Shown: positions 11,346 to 26,316 of the stretch, piece by piece
How positions within the stretch are numbered: the stretch's first letter is position 1
Layout: the number at the start of each line of letters is the position of its first letter
DNA from: Steroidobacteraceae bacterium
Lineage (GTDB): Bacteria; Pseudomonadota; Gammaproteobacteria; Steroidobacterales; Steroidobacteraceae
Length of the DNA: 64,000 nt
Direction: 5' to 3'
Assembly (NCBI GenBank): GCA_019634895.1
Contig: JAHCAM010000002.1
Span: forward strand, 62,001-126,000
Made by a program: the position numbers and the translations under genes
The notes under the pieces: model-generated
Databases searched by the model: none
Told to the model about the DNA's origin: nothing
What the model saw: only the letters and a program-made list of their open reading frames with translations

Positions 11346-12671
11346 ATGAGCGGCCGACTCTACATATCGACCTTCGGCTGCCAGATGAACGAGTACGACT
11401 CGGCCCGCATGGCCGACGTGCTCGCGGCATCCGAAGGCCTCGAGCTGACCACCGACCCCGGACAGGCCGACGTCGTGCTGCTCAACACCTGCTCGGTGCG
11501 CGAGAAGGCGCAGGAGAAGGTGTTCTCGCACCTGGGCCAGTGGCGGCTGCTCAAGCGCCGCAGGCCCGGCCTGGTGATCGGCGTCGGCGGCTGCGTCGCG
11601 AGCCAGGAGGGCGAGGGCATCCTCGAGCGCGCGCCCTTCGTGGACCTCGTATTCGGCCCGCAGACCATCCACCGCCTGCCGGCGATGATCCGCGCGCTGC
11701 GGGAGACGCGCGAGCCGCAGGTGGACGTCTCCTTCCCGGAGATCGAGAAGTTCGACCGCCTGCCCGAGCCGCGCGCGGCCGGGGCGACCGCCTTCGTCTC
11801 GGTCATGGAGGGTTGCAGCAAGTACTGCACCTTCTGCGTGGTGCCGTACACGCGCGGCGAGGAGATGAGCCGGCCCTTCGGGCAGGTGATGGCCGAGATC
11901 GGCGCGCTTGCGAGCCAGGGCGTGCGCGAGGTGACGCTGCTCGGCCAGAACGTGAATGCCTACCGCGGCGCCATGGACGACGGCACCGCCTGCGACCTGG
12001 CGACGCTGATCCGCCACGTCGCGCGCCAGGACGGCATCGAGCGCGTCCGCTTCACGACCTCGCACCCGCTCGAGTTCCGCGACTCGCTGGTCGAGGCCTA
12101 CGCCGAGGTGCCGAAGCTCGCGAGCCACCTGCACCTGCCCGTGCAGAGCGGCTCGGACCGGATCCTGGCGCAGATGAAGCGCGGCTACACGCGCCTCGAG
12201 TACAAGCAGAAGATCCGCCGGCTGCGCGCCGCGCGCCCGGACATCAGCCTGTCGTCCGACTTCATCGTCGGCTTCCCGGGCGAGACCGAGGCGGACTTCG
12301 AGCAGACCCTGGAGCTGGTGGCGGAGGTCGGCTTCGACCAGTCCTTCAGCTTCATCTACAGCCGCCGGCCCGGCACGCCGGCCGCGGCGCTGCCGGACGA
12401 AGTGCCGCATGAAGTGAAGCAGGAGCGCCTCGTGCGACTGCAGGCGCTGGTGGACTCCCAGGCCCGGCGCATCAGCACGGCCATGGTCGGCAGCCTGCAG
12501 CGCGTGCTGGTCGAGCGCCCGTCGCGCCGCGACCCGCGCCAGCTCGCCGGGCGCACCGAGAACATGCGCTGGGTCAACTTCGACGGCCCGGCCGCGCTGG
12601 TGGACCGCTTCGCCGACGTGCGCATCACCGAGGCCATGCCCAATTCGCTGCGCGGCCGGCTGGTCGCTTGA
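11346..12671 (+). CDS. miaB: tRNA-2-methylthio-N6-dimethylallyladenosine synthase
   Basis: Radical-SAM methylthiotransferase that converts i6A37 to ms2i6A37 in tRNA, 441 residues. The N-terminal UPF0004 domain carries Cys at about 12, 49 and 83 for the auxiliary [4Fe-4S] cluster. The radical-SAM motif CSKYCTFC has Cys 157, 161 and 164. A TRAM domain ends the protein. It opens a run of overlapping genes (miaB-phoH-ybeY-corC-lnt), the order found in many Gammaproteobacteria. Confidence 0.97.
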   Translation: MSGRLYISTFGCQMNEYDSARMADVLAASEGLELTTDPGQADVVLLNTCSVREKAQEKVFSHLGQWRLLKRRRPGLVIGVGGCVASQEGEGILERAPFVDLVFGPQTIHRLPAMIRALRETREPQVDVSFPEIEKFDRLPEPRAAGATAFVSVMEGCSKYCTFCVVPYTRGEEMSRPFGQVMAEIGALASQGVREVTLLGQNVNAYRGAMDDGTACDLATLIRHVARQDGIERVRFTTSHPLEFRDSLVEAYAEVPKLASHLHLPVQSGSDRILAQMKRGYTRLEYKQKIRRLRAARPDISLSSDFIVGFPGETEADFEQTLELVAEVGFDQSFSFIYSRRPGTPAAALPDEVPHEVKQERLVRLQALVDSQARRISTAMVGSLQRVLVERPSRRDPRQLAGRTENMRWVNFDGPAALVDRFADVRITEAMPNSLRGRLVA

Positions 12672-13624
12672 ACGCGGCGCCCGAATCCAGCGTGGATTTC
12701 GGCTCGGGCGACAACGCGCGCCTGGCGGCCGTCTGCGGTCCGCTGGACGAGAACCTGCGCCAGCTCGAGACCCGCCTCGGCGTCGAGATCCGCCGCCGCG
12801 CCGGCCGCTTTTCCGCCCATGGCGCGAGCGCGGATGCCGCGGTCGCGGTGCTGCGCATGCTGCACGACCGCGCGGCGACGCAGCCGGTGACGCCCGAGGA
12901 CGTGCACCTGGCGATCCAGGAGACCGGCATGGGCGGCGCGCCGGGGGGCGACGAGCTCGCGGTCGAGACGCTGCGCGGCCGCATCCGCGGCCGCGGCGCC
13001 AACCAGCGGCAGTACCTGGAGGCGATCCGCGGCCACGACCTGAGCTTCGGCATCGGCCCGGCCGGCACCGGCAAGACCTACCTGGCGGTCGCCTGCGCGG
13101 TCGAGGCGCTGCAACGCGAGGCGGTGCGGCGCCTGGTGCTGGTGCGCCCGGCGGTCGAGGCCGGCGAGCGGCTCGGCTTCCTGCCGGGCGACATGAGCCA
13201 GAAGATCGACCCCTACCTGCGGCCGATGTACGACGCGCTCTACGAGATGGTCGGCTTCGACCGCGTCGCGCGCCTGGTCGAGCGCAACGTCATCGAAATC
13301 GCGCCGCTCGCCTTCATGCGCGGCCGCACGCTGAACGAGGCCTTCATCATCCTCGACGAGGCGCAGAACACGACCGTCGAGCAGATCAAGATGTTCCTGA
13401 CCCGAATCGGCTTCGGCTCGCGCGCCGTGGTGACCGGCGACATCACCCAGACCGACCTGCCGGCCCACCGCCAGTCCGGGCTGCGCCACGCGCTCGACGT
13501 GCTCGCGGGCGTGCCCGGGATCGCCGTGGTGCGTTTCAGCGCGAAGGACGTCGTGCGCCACCCGCTGGTGCAGCGCATCGTCGAGGCCTACGAGCGCGAG
13601 CCGCGGGGCGGGGAGCCGAAATGA
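12668..13624 (+). CDS. ybeZ: PhoH-family ATPase YbeZ
   Basis: A 318-residue cytoplasmic ATPase of the PhoH family, linked to ribosome and RNA metabolism through its neighbour YbeY. Walker A is [12 protein letters not shown] with Lys 136, and Walker B is FIILDEAQN. The start is a TTG at 12668 that overlaps the miaB TGA, consistent with translational coupling. An N-terminal KH-like region (about residues 15-60) precedes the ATPase. Confidence 0.95.
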   Translation: MNAAPESSVDFGSGDNARLAAVCGPLDENLRQLETRLGVEIRRRAGRFSAHGASADAAVAVLRMLHDRAATQPVTPEDVHLAIQETGMGGAPGGDELAVETLRGRIRGRGANQRQYLEAIRGHDLSFGIGPAGTGKTYLAVACAVEALQREAVRRLVLVRPAVEAGERLGFLPGDMSQKIDPYLRPMYDALYEMVGFDRVARLVERNVIEIAPLAFMRGRTLNEAFIILDEAQNTTVEQIKMFLTRIGFGSRAVVTGDITQTDLPAHRQSGLRHALDVLAGVPGIAVVRFSAKDVVRHPLVQRIVEAYEREPRGGEPK

Positions 13625-14049
13625 CGCTCGAGGTCCTGCTGCAGTACCGCACCCGCCGCCCCTGGGCCCCGGGTCCGGCGACGCTGCGCCGCTGGGCGCG
13701 GGCTGCGGCAGGCCGCCGGCGGGGCGAACTCGGCATCCGCGTCGTCGGCAGCCGCGAAAGCCGCGCACTCAACGGGCGCTGGCGCGGCCGCGCACAGCCG
13801 ACCAACGTGCTCTCGTTCCCGGGCGACGGCCGGATGATCGGCGACCTCGTGGTCTGCGCGCCGGTGGTCGCGCGCGAGGCGCGCGAGCAGGGCAAGACGC
13901 TGCCCGCGCACTGGGCGCACATGGTGGTGCACGGCACGCTGCACCTGCTCGGCTTCGACCACCAGCGCGCCGCGGACGCCAGGCGCATGGAGGGCCGCGA
14001 GCGCGCGCTGCTGGCGCGGCTCGGATTCGCGGACCCGTACGGGAGCTGA
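13621..14049 (+). CDS. ybeY: Endoribonuclease YbeY
   Basis: Zinc-dependent endoribonuclease for 16S rRNA 3' maturation and ribosome quality control, 142 residues. The H3 zinc motif is complete: HGTLHLLGFDH with His 104, 108 and 114. The N-terminal half has the usual TNVLSFPGD region. Its ATG overlaps the ybeZ stop (ATGA). Confidence 0.95.
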   Translation: MTLEVLLQYRTRRPWAPGPATLRRWARAAAGRRRGELGIRVVGSRESRALNGRWRGRAQPTNVLSFPGDGRMIGDLVVCAPVVAREAREQGKTLPAHWAHMVVHGTLHLLGFDHQRAADARRMEGRERALLARLGFADPYGS

Positions 14050-14053
14050 GGCG

Positions 14054-14899
14054 ATGGCGGGGAGCAGGACCGGGACCTGGCTGCGGCGGCTGACCCGCGA
14101 GGGACCGGCCAACCGCGCCGAGCTGGTCGAGCTGCTGCGCCTGTCGCGGCAGGGCGGGGTGCTGGATGCCGAGGCGCTGGCGATGATCGAGGGCGTGCTG
14201 CGCGTGGCCGACCTGCAGGTGCGCGACATCATGGTGCCGCGCTCGCAGATGGTCGTGCTCGAGCGCGACGCCAGGCCCGAGCAGCTGCTGCCGGTCGTGG
14301 TCGAGTCCGGCCACTCGCGCTTCCCGGTGATCGGCGACGACCGCGACCAGGTGGTCGGCATCCTGCTGGCCAAGGACCTGCTGCGCCACTACGCCGAGGG
14401 CACCGGCGGCGGGCTCGAGCTGGGCGAGGTCCTGCGGCCCGCCGCCTTCGTGCCCGAGAGCAAGCGCCTGAACGTGCTGCTCAGGGAATTCCGCGCCAGC
14501 CGCAACCACATGGCGATCGTCGTGGACGAGTACGGCGGCGTGTCCGGCCTGGTGACCATCGAGGACGTGATCGAGGAGATCGTCGGCGAGATCGCCGACG
14601 AGTACGACGTGCCCGAGCAGACCATCCGCCGCGAGGGCGAGCGCCAGTTCCTGGTGCAGGCGTCGACCGGCGTGCAGGAATTCAACCGGTACTTCGGCGC
14701 CCGGCTCAGCGACGAGGAGTACGACACGATCGGCGGCATCGTGATGCAGCAGTTCGGCCGGCTGCCGCGCCGCGGCGAAGCCGTGACCATGGACGGCCTG
14801 GAGTTCCGCGTGCTGCGCGCGGACCGGCGCCACATCGCGGAGCTGCGCGTGACCACGCCGACCCCGGTGCCGGCGCCCGGCGAGTCGCACGGGGCCTGA
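14054..14899 (+). CDS. corC: CorC/YbeX CBS-domain protein
   Basis: A 281-residue cytoplasmic protein with two CBS domains (from about VRDIMVPRSQM, then VDEYGGVSGLVTIEDVIEEI) and a C-terminal CorC_HlyC transporter-associated domain. It is linked in the family to Mg/Co efflux and to ribosome function through the ybeZ-ybeY cluster. It follows ybeY by four bases and abuts lnt. Confidence 0.94.
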   Translation: MAGSRTGTWLRRLTREGPANRAELVELLRLSRQGGVLDAEALAMIEGVLRVADLQVRDIMVPRSQMVVLERDARPEQLLPVVVESGHSRFPVIGDDRDQVVGILLAKDLLRHYAEGTGGGLELGEVLRPAAFVPESKRLNVLLREFRASRNHMAIVVDEYGGVSGLVTIEDVIEEIVGEIADEYDVPEQTIRREGERQFLVQASTGVQEFNRYFGARLSDEEYDTIGGIVMQQFGRLPRRGEAVTMDGLEFRVLRADRRHIAELRVTTPTPVPAPGESHGA

Positions 14900-16384
14900 G
14901 TGCGGCGCGTCCTGCTCGCCGCGGTGGCCGGCGCGGCGACGAGCTTCGCCTTCGCGCCGTACGGCCTCTGGCCGCTGGCCATCCTCGGGCCGGCCGTCCT
15001 GTTCCATCACTGGCGCGATGCGCCGCCGCGCGCGGCGGCGCGCTCGGGCTTCGCCTATGGCGCGGCGCTGTTCGCCGCCGGCACCTGGTGGATCTACACC
15101 GCCGTGCACGACTTCGGCCAGGCCCCGGCCTGGCTCGCGGTGCTGCTGCTCGCCGCACTGGTCGCGATCAAGGGCAGCTACTACGCACTGCTCGGCTGGC
15201 TGGTGACCCGGCCGGCCGGACTCGTTCCGGCCGCGCGCCTGCTGCTGCTGCTGCCGTCCGGCTGGACGCTGATGGAATGGCTGCGCGGCTGGCTGTTCAC
15301 CGGATTCCCCTGGCTGCAGCTCGGCAGCGCGCACAGCGACAGCGCGCTGGCCGCGCTCGCGCCGGCAGGCGGCGTGCACCTGCTGACACTCGCGAGCGCC
15401 GTCACGGCCGGCGCGCTGGTGCTCGCGCTCGAACCCTGCTGGCGGCAGCGGGCGACGGCCGCGGCGACGGCGCTGCTGTTCTGGGGCGGCGCGTTCGCGG
15501 TCGCGGACCGCGAGTGGACCGTGCCGGCGGCCGAGCCGTTTCCGGTGGCGCTCCTCCAGGGCGCGATTCCGCAGGACGAGAAATGGCTGGCCGAGAACCG
15601 GGCCGAGACGCTGGCGCGCTACCGCGCGCTCAACCGCGAGGCGCTTGGCGCGCGCATCATCGTCTGGCCCGAGTCCGCGGTCCCGATGCTCGCCCACGAC
15701 GCCGAGGTCTACCTCGAGTCGATCCGCCGCGAGGCGCGGGAGCACGGTTCCGACGTGATGATCGGGCTGCTGCGCTTCGATTTCGCCACCGGCGAAATCA
15801 GCAACGGCCTCTTTTCGATGAGCGCCGCGGGCGACGGCTGGTACTTCAAGCGCCGGCTGGTGCCCTTCGGGGAGTTCTTCCCGGTGCCGGACGCGGTGCG
15901 GCGCTGGATGCGCCTCATGAGCCTGCCGTACTACGACATGACGCCGGGCGCGGACGACCAGCCGGCGCTGGCTGCGGGTGGCGAGCGCCTCGGCGCCACC
16001 ATCTGCTACGAGGATGCCTACGGTTCCGAGCAGCTCGCGGTGCTCGCCGAGGCGACGCTGCTGGTCAACGTCACCAACAACGCGTGGTTCGGGGACTCCT
16101 CGGCGCCCCACCAGCAGCTGCAGATGTCGCGCCTGCGCGCGCGCGAGGCCGGCCGCTGGCTGATGCGCGCGACCAGCAACGGCGTCACCGCCGTGATCGC
16201 GCCCGACGGCAGCGTCGCCGCGCGCGCGCCGCAGTTCGAGCCCGCAGTCCTGCAGGCCACGGTCCAGCCGCGCACCGGCCTCACACCCTACGCCCGCACC
16301 GGGAACTGGCCGGTCCTGGTGCTGTGTCTGCTGATGGCGGCGGTCGGCGTACTGTCCGGCCTGCAGCGGAGACGCAGTCCGTAG
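14900..16384 (+). CDS. lnt: Apolipoprotein N-acyltransferase
   Basis: Inner-membrane enzyme that adds the third acyl chain to lipoproteins, 494 residues. The N-terminal third has several membrane helices. The nitrilase-like periplasmic domain has the catalytic triad Glu 258 (WPESAVP), Lys 317 (FKRRLVPFGEFFP) and Cys 369 (ICYED). A final helix anchors the C-terminus. The start is a GTG at 14900 directly after the corC stop. Its likely clients in this window include LptE and the lipoprotein at 1343. Confidence 0.96.
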   Translation: MRRVLLAAVAGAATSFAFAPYGLWPLAILGPAVLFHHWRDAPPRAAARSGFAYGAALFAAGTWWIYTAVHDFGQAPAWLAVLLLAALVAIKGSYYALLGWLVTRPAGLVPAARLLLLLPSGWTLMEWLRGWLFTGFPWLQLGSAHSDSALAALAPAGGVHLLTLASAVTAGALVLALEPCWRQRATAAATALLFWGGAFAVADREWTVPAAEPFPVALLQGAIPQDEKWLAENRAETLARYRALNREALGARIIVWPESAVPMLAHDAEVYLESIRREAREHGSDVMIGLLRFDFATGEISNGLFSMSAAGDGWYFKRRLVPFGEFFPVPDAVRRWMRLMSLPYYDMTPGADDQPALAAGGERLGATICYEDAYGSEQLAVLAEATLLVNVTNNAWFGDSSAPHQQLQMSRLRAREAGRWLMRATSNGVTAVIAPDGSVAARAPQFEPAVLQATVQPRTGLTPYARTGNWPVLVLCLLMAAVGVLSGLQRRRSP

Positions 16385-16385
16385 C

Positions 16386-16493
16386 GGGCGGTCCGGGAGC
16401 ATGTTTCGGGGATCGTGCGCGCCAGGGATGGCGCGCCCGAAGCCTCCAGGGATGGATTCACGGCGGTCCCCGAAACATGCTCCCGGACCGCCC
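16386..16493. repeat. Palindromic repeat with perfect 27-bp arms between lnt and leuS
   Basis: Bases 16386-16412 and 16467-16493 are exact reverse complements over 27 bp; the arms contain the core GCATGTTTCGGGGA. The 54-base centre contains a smaller 7-bp hairpin (GCGCGCC / GGCGCGC around AGGGAT, 16417-16436) and a second AGGGATGG motif. The element starts two bases after the lnt stop and fills most of the gap before leuS. It has no T tract, so it is a dispersed-repeat type palindrome more than a standard terminator. I see only one copy here. Confidence 0.85.
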
Positions 16494-16498
16494 CCTAG

Positions 16499-19080
<2,582 letters not shown>

Positions 19081-19081
<1 letters not shown>

Positions 19082-19572
19082 TGAACGGTCGCCGCGCGGC
19101 AATGCTGGTGTGGGTCCTGGTCGCTGCGGTCGCCGCAGGCTGCGGATTCCGGCTGCGCGGCCACGAGCCGCTGCCGGCGGCGATGACCCAGCCCTACCTG
19201 GAATCCGCGGACCGCTACAGCGCGCTGCATGCGGCGCTGGTCGCGCGCCTGCGGGCGGCGGGCGCCCGGCTCGCCGCCGATCCGGCGACGGCGACCGCGG
19301 TCATTCGCGTGCACGTGGACCGCACCGGACGGGAACTGCTGACCGTGGCGGCGGGCAACAAGCCGGGCGAGTACGAGGTCTACTACATGGTGGAGTATTC
19401 CGTCACCGCCGCCGGCCGGGAACTGCTGCCGCGCCAGCAGGTCACGCTGACGCGCGAGTACGGCTACGACGAGACGGCGGTGCTGGCGAAGGAACACGAG
19501 GAGCAGTCGCTGCGCGCGGCGCTCGCCGACGACATCGCGGCGCTGATGCTCAGGCGGTTCGCCGCGCTGTGA
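19081..19572 (+). CDS. lptE: LPS-assembly lipoprotein LptE
   Basis: Outer-membrane lipoprotein that plugs the LptD barrel and helps place lipopolysaccharide at the surface, 163 residues. The signal peptide ends in lipobox VAAGC near residue 21, followed by the family signature [11 protein letters not shown]. It directly follows leuS, the conserved position. In most relatives holA comes next; here sdaA does, and holA lies 9 kb downstream. Confidence 0.93.
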
Positions 19573-20936
19573 AGCACTCGGTCTTCGAGGTCTTCAGGAT
19601 CGGCATCGGGCCGTCGTCGTCGCACACCATGGGCCCGATGCTGGCCGCGCGCATGTTCGTGCTCGCGCTGGAGGCGAAAGGCGCGCTGGCGGCGACGGCC
19701 GAGGTCTTTGCCCGGCTCTACGGCTCGCTCGCGCTCACCGGCCTCGGGCACTGCACGGACCGAGCCATCCTGCTCGGACTCGAGGGCCATGACCCGACCG
19801 GCATCGATCCGGCGGTGATGGAGCCGGCGCTCGCGCGCATCCGCGGGACGCAGCGCCTGCGCCTGCTGGGCCGCCACGAGATCGGCTTCGACGAGCCGAT
19901 GAACCTGCTGTTCCACCGCGACCAGATGCTGCCCGGTCACAGCAACGGCATGCGCTTCACCGCGCGCGATGCCGCGGGACGCACGCTGCATGCCGAAGAG
20001 ATGTACTCGATCGGCGGCGGCGCCGTGCAGCGCGCGGGCGAACCGCTCGCGGCGGTGGGCGGCGCCGGGCAGCCGTTGCCGCTGCCCTTCGGCGATGCCG
20101 CGGAACTGCTGCTGCGCTGCCGCGAGTCGGGGCTGCCGATCGACGGGGTGATGATGGAGAACGAGTCGGCGCTGCGGCCGCGGGCGGAGGTCGAGGCGCG
20201 CCTGGACCGGATCTGGGAGGTCATGCAGGCCTGCGTGCGCCGCGGATTCGCCACCGAGGGCGCGCTGCCGGGGGTGCTGAAGGTGCCGCGCCGGGCGGCG
20301 GCGCTGAAGCGTTCGCTGGAGGCCGACGAGCCGCCGGGCCACGCCGACCCGACCGAGTGGGTCAATGCCTGGGCGCTCGCCGTCAACGAGGAGAACGCCG
20401 CGGGCGGGCAGGTCGTGACCGCGCCGACCAACGGCGCCGCCGGGATCGTGCCTGCGGTGCTGCACTACTACGCAGAGGTCTGCCGCGGCGCGGACCGGGC
20501 GGGCGTGCGCCGCTTCCTGCTGGCCGCGGGCGCGATCGGACTGCTCTACAAGCAGAATGCCTCGATCTCGGGCGCGGAGATGGGCTGCCAGGGCGAGGTC
20601 GGCGTCGCCTGCTCGATGGCGGCCGGCGGGCTAGCCGCCGCGCTCGGCGGATCGCCCGCGCAGGTGGAGAACGCCGCCGAGATCGGCATGGAACACAACC
20701 TCGGCCTGACCTGCGATCCGGTCGCGGGTCTGGTGCAGATCCCCTGCATCGAGCGCAACGCCATGGGCGCGGTGAAGGCGGTCAATGCCGCGCGTCTCGC
20801 GCTGCGCGGCGACGGCACCCACAAGGTCTCGCTCGACCAGGTCATCGCGACCATGCACCAGACCGGGCTCGACATGTCCACGCACTACAAGGAAACCTCG
20901 CAGGGCGGCCTCGCGGTCAACGTCCCGGAGTGTTGA
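19569..20936 (+). CDS. sdaA: L-serine dehydratase, iron-sulfur type
   Basis: [4Fe-4S] enzyme that deaminates L-serine to pyruvate, 455 residues (E. coli SdaA 454). The N-terminal signature is [16 protein letters not shown], and cluster cysteines are visible in [13 protein letters not shown] and [19 protein letters not shown]. The start is a GTG at 19569 that overlaps the lptE stop (GTGA), so it is translationally coupled to lptE despite an unrelated role. It ends two bases before a strong hairpin. Confidence 0.96.
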   Translation: MKHSVFEVFRIGIGPSSSHTMGPMLAARMFVLALEAKGALAATAEVFARLYGSLALTGLGHCTDRAILLGLEGHDPTGIDPAVMEPALARIRGTQRLRLLGRHEIGFDEPMNLLFHRDQMLPGHSNGMRFTARDAAGRTLHAEEMYSIGGGAVQRAGEPLAAVGGAGQPLPLPFGDAAELLLRCRESGLPIDGVMMENESALRPRAEVEARLDRIWEVMQACVRRGFATEGALPGVLKVPRRAAALKRSLEADEPPGHADPTEWVNAWALAVNEENAAGGQVVTAPTNGAAGIVPAVLHYYAEVCRGADRAGVRRFLLAAGAIGLLYKQNASISGAEMGCQGEVGVACSMAAGGLAAALGGSPAQVENAAEIGMEHNLGLTCDPVAGLVQIPCIERNAMGAVKAVNAARLALRGDGTHKVSLDQVIATMHQTGLDMSTHYKETSQGGLAVNVPEC

Positions 20937-20938
20937 AG

Positions 20939-23905
<2,967 letters not shown>

Positions 23906-23980
23906 GTCTCCGTTCCTGAAATCCGGACGCCGGCACGGCTGCCGGCGAAGGGCGCGGCAATGCGCGCCGCGCCGCCTGGG

Positions 23981-24259
23981 TCAGATGGAACGGAACGCGG
24001 GTGGAGCCCTGCTGAGACCGGCGCAGGCCGGGTGGGAGCGCGGCGGAACGGGTTCGCAGCCGGGCGCCGCAGCGAGCGGCACCGGCAGTTGCGCGGCGAC
24101 GGTGGCCGTCACGGGTGGCGGCGCAGCCGCCTGGAATCCGGTGCAGAACTCGCAGACCTGGCTGGCCGCACCCGTGGGCGTCGCCGGCTCGGGGTGCTGG
24201 TGCGACAAGACCGCGGTCTGGGCCGCAATCAGGACAACTGCGTATAGAAGCTGCGCCAC
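23981..24259 (-). CDS. Small exported protein with CxxC motif, DUF2946-like
   Basis: About 92 residues if started at the GTG at 24259. The hydrophobic start (AQLLYAVVLIAAQTAVLSHQH) looks like a signal peptide or anchor. It is followed by a CEFCTGF motif and a Pro/Ala-rich, low-complexity tail with two further Cys. This layout recalls DUF2946 proteins, often found beside metal-related TonB receptors. No ribosome-binding site is clear, and a TACAAT element sits 7-12 bases upstream, so the start is uncertain. It probably forms an operon with the receptor. Confidence 0.55.
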   Translation of the reverse strand: MAQLLYAVVLIAAQTAVLSHQHPEPATPTGAASQVCEFCTGFQAAAPPPVTATVAAQLPVPLAAAPGCEPVPPRSHPACAGLSRAPPAFRSI

Positions 24260-24292
24260 AAAATCATTGTACACTCCCGCGCTTATACAGCC

Positions 24293-24904
24293 ATGCCGGC
24301 CCGATTCTCCCTGCTGTCGCTTGGCAAGATCCTGTTCTCGCCCGCCGAGGCGTTCCAGGCGGTCGCGGACGAGTCGCCGCCGGCTTCGCGCGTGTTCTTC
24401 CGCTTCGCGCTGTGGATCGGCCTGCTGCCGCCGCTGTTCGCCTACGTCGGCACCACCCTGTTCGGCTGGCGCCTCGGCGTGGAGCCGGTGTTCCTGCCGC
24501 AGCCCACCGTGATCGCGATCTGCCTCGCCTACTTCGCGGCGCTGCTGTTCGGCTTCGTCTCGAGCGCCGTGGTGGCGCGCTGGATGGCGGTGACCTACGA
24601 CGCCAGCCAGTCGCTGGGCCGCTGCCTCGCGCTGATGGCGATCGTCGGCGCGCCGCTCGCGATCGGCAGCATCGTGCACCTGTTCCCGCATGCCTTCCTC
24701 AACGTGCTGGTGCTGGTGCCGGTGCTGATCTGGTGCATGTACCTGCTGTACCGCGGCCTGCCGGTGGTGCTGGGCACCGGCCCGAACCGCGGCATGCTGA
24801 TGGCCTCGGCGCTCATCGCCTACCTGTTCGTCGCGTTCGTGAGCCTGCTCGGCATCACCGTCGCGCTCTGGGGCAGCGGCATCGGGCCGCAGATCGGCAC
24901 ATGA
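24293..24904 (+). CDS. Yip1-family membrane protein
   Basis: A 203-residue inner-membrane protein with about five helices and the Yip1/YIPF domain opening 'ILFSPAEAFQAVADE'. Its function in bacteria is unknown. The stop overlaps the ccoN ATG (ATGA), so it is the first gene of the cco transcript, which is unusual company for a cbb3 oxidase. Confidence 0.85.
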   Translation: MPARFSLLSLGKILFSPAEAFQAVADESPPASRVFFRFALWIGLLPPLFAYVGTTLFGWRLGVEPVFLPQPTVIAICLAYFAALLFGFVSSAVVARWMAVTYDASQSLGRCLALMAIVGAPLAIGSIVHLFPHAFLNVLVLVPVLIWCMYLLYRGLPVVLGTGPNRGMLMASALIAYLFVAFVSLLGITVALWGSGIGPQIGT

Positions 24905-26316
24905 CCGTCCGGCACTACGAAGACCGCGTGGTCACGGCGTTCCTGTACTGCGCCGTGTTCTGGGCGCTGCTCGGCATGGTCGCCGGGGTCTGGGTCGCCG
25001 CGGAACTGGTGTGGCCGACGATCGACTTCGGGATTCCGGCGCTGTCCTTCGGGCGCCTGCGCACCGCGCACACCACGCTGGTGCTGTTCGGCTTCGGCGT
25101 CTCGGCGCTGATCGCGACCGCGATCTACAGCGTGCAGCGCACCTCGCACGTGCGCCTGTTCGCGCCGGGCCTCGCCTGGGCGCTGTTCTGGGCCTGGCAG
25201 CTGGCAATCGTGCTGGGCGCGGCCTCGATCCTCGCGGGCTGGACCTCTGCCAAGGAGTACGCCGAGCTCGAGTGGCCGTTCGACATCGCCATCGCGGTCG
25301 CCTGGGTCGCCTTCGCCGTGATCTTCTTCGGCACGATCGCGCGCCGCAAGGTCGAGCCCATCTACATCTCGAACTGGTTCTACGGCGCGCTGATCATCGT
25401 CGTCGCGATGCTGCACATCGTCAACAGCCTGGCCCTGCCGGCCACGCTCGGGAAGTCCTACTCGCTGTTCGCCGGCGCGCAGGACGCCGTGGTGCAGTGG
25501 TGGTACGGGCACAATGCGGTCGGCTTCCTGCTGACCGGCGGATTCCTCGGCATGCTGTACTACTTCCTGCCGAAGCAGGCGGAGCAGCCGATCTGGAGCT
25601 ACCGGCTGTCGATCGTCGCCTTCTGGGCCTTCGTCTACACCTACATCTGGGCCGGCCCGCACCACCTGCATTACCACGCAGTGCCCGAATGGGTGCAGTC
25701 GCTCGGCATGGTCATGAGCCTGATCCTGCTGGCGCCGTCCTGGGCGACGATGGTCAACGGCATCATGACGGTGGCCGGCGCCGCGAAGAAGCTCAGGACC
25801 GACCCGGCGCTGAAATTCATCGTACTGGCGCTCGCGTTCTACGGGCTGGCGACCTTCGAGGGCCCGATGCTGGCGATCAAGAGCGTCAACGTATTCAGCC
25901 ACTTCACCGAGTGGACCATCGGCCACGTGCACTCGGGTGCGCTCGGCTGGAACGCCCTGATCACGTTCGGCACCTTCTACTTCCTCGTGCCGCGGCTCGC
26001 GGGCGTGCCGCTGTACAGCACCCGGCTCGCGAACGTCCACTTCTGGCTCGCGCTCGCCGGCACCATGCTCTACGTGCTGGCGATGTGGGGCGCGGGCGTG
26101 TCGCAGGGCGTGCTGTGGCTCTCGCTCGACGACCTCGGCGAGGTCCGCTTCAGCTTCAACGACGTGATGGCCGCGATGCAGCCGTACTACCTGCTGCGCC
26201 TGCTCGCGGGCCTGGCCTTCCTGGCCGGCACCGTGCTCATGGCCGTGAACCTCGCGAAGACTTTTGCGGGCCGGCCGACGGCCGTCGCCATGCCGCCGGC
26301 GGGGAGGCGCGCATGA
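24901..26316 (+). CDS. ccoN: cbb3-type cytochrome c oxidase subunit I
   Basis: Catalytic subunit of the high-affinity proton-pumping oxidase, 471 residues, about twelve helices. Candidate haem and CuB histidines appear in FGRLRTAHTTLVLFG, WYGHNAVGFLLTGG, AGPHHLHYHAVPEW and FTEWTIGHVHSGALGW, in the usual order. The ATG at 24901 overlaps the Yip1-family stop; no other start fits the first helix. ccoO follows with a four-base overlap. Confidence 0.97.
   Translation: MTVRHYEDRVVTAFLYCAVFWALLGMVAGVWVAAELVWPTIDFGIPALSFGRLRTAHTTLVLFGFGVSALIATAIYSVQRTSHVRLFAPGLAWALFWAWQLAIVLGAASILAGWTSAKEYAELEWPFDIAIAVAWVAFAVIFFGTIARRKVEPIYISNWFYGALIIVVAMLHIVNSLALPATLGKSYSLFAGAQDAVVQWWYGHNAVGFLLTGGFLGMLYYFLPKQAEQPIWSYRLSIVAFWAFVYTYIWAGPHHLHYHAVPEWVQSLGMVMSLILLAPSWATMVNGIMTVAGAAKKLRTDPALKFIVLALAFYGLATFEGPMLAIKSVNVFSHFTEWTIGHVHSGALGWNALITFGTFYFLVPRLAGVPLYSTRLANVHFWLALAGTMLYVLAMWGAGVSQGVLWLSLDDLGEVRFSFNDVMAAMQPYYLLRLLAGLAFLAGTVLMAVNLAKTFAGRPTAVAMPPAGRRA

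Noticed and set aside
16386..16493. Simple intrinsic terminator for lnt
   Set aside because: No T tract follows either arm, the loop is 54 bases and the arms are far longer and more perfect than a terminator needs, so I class it as a repeat.
23906..23980. Cobalamin riboswitch upstream of the TonB receptor
   Set aside because: The gap is only 75 bases and shows no B12-box; two simple GC hairpins are all that is visible.
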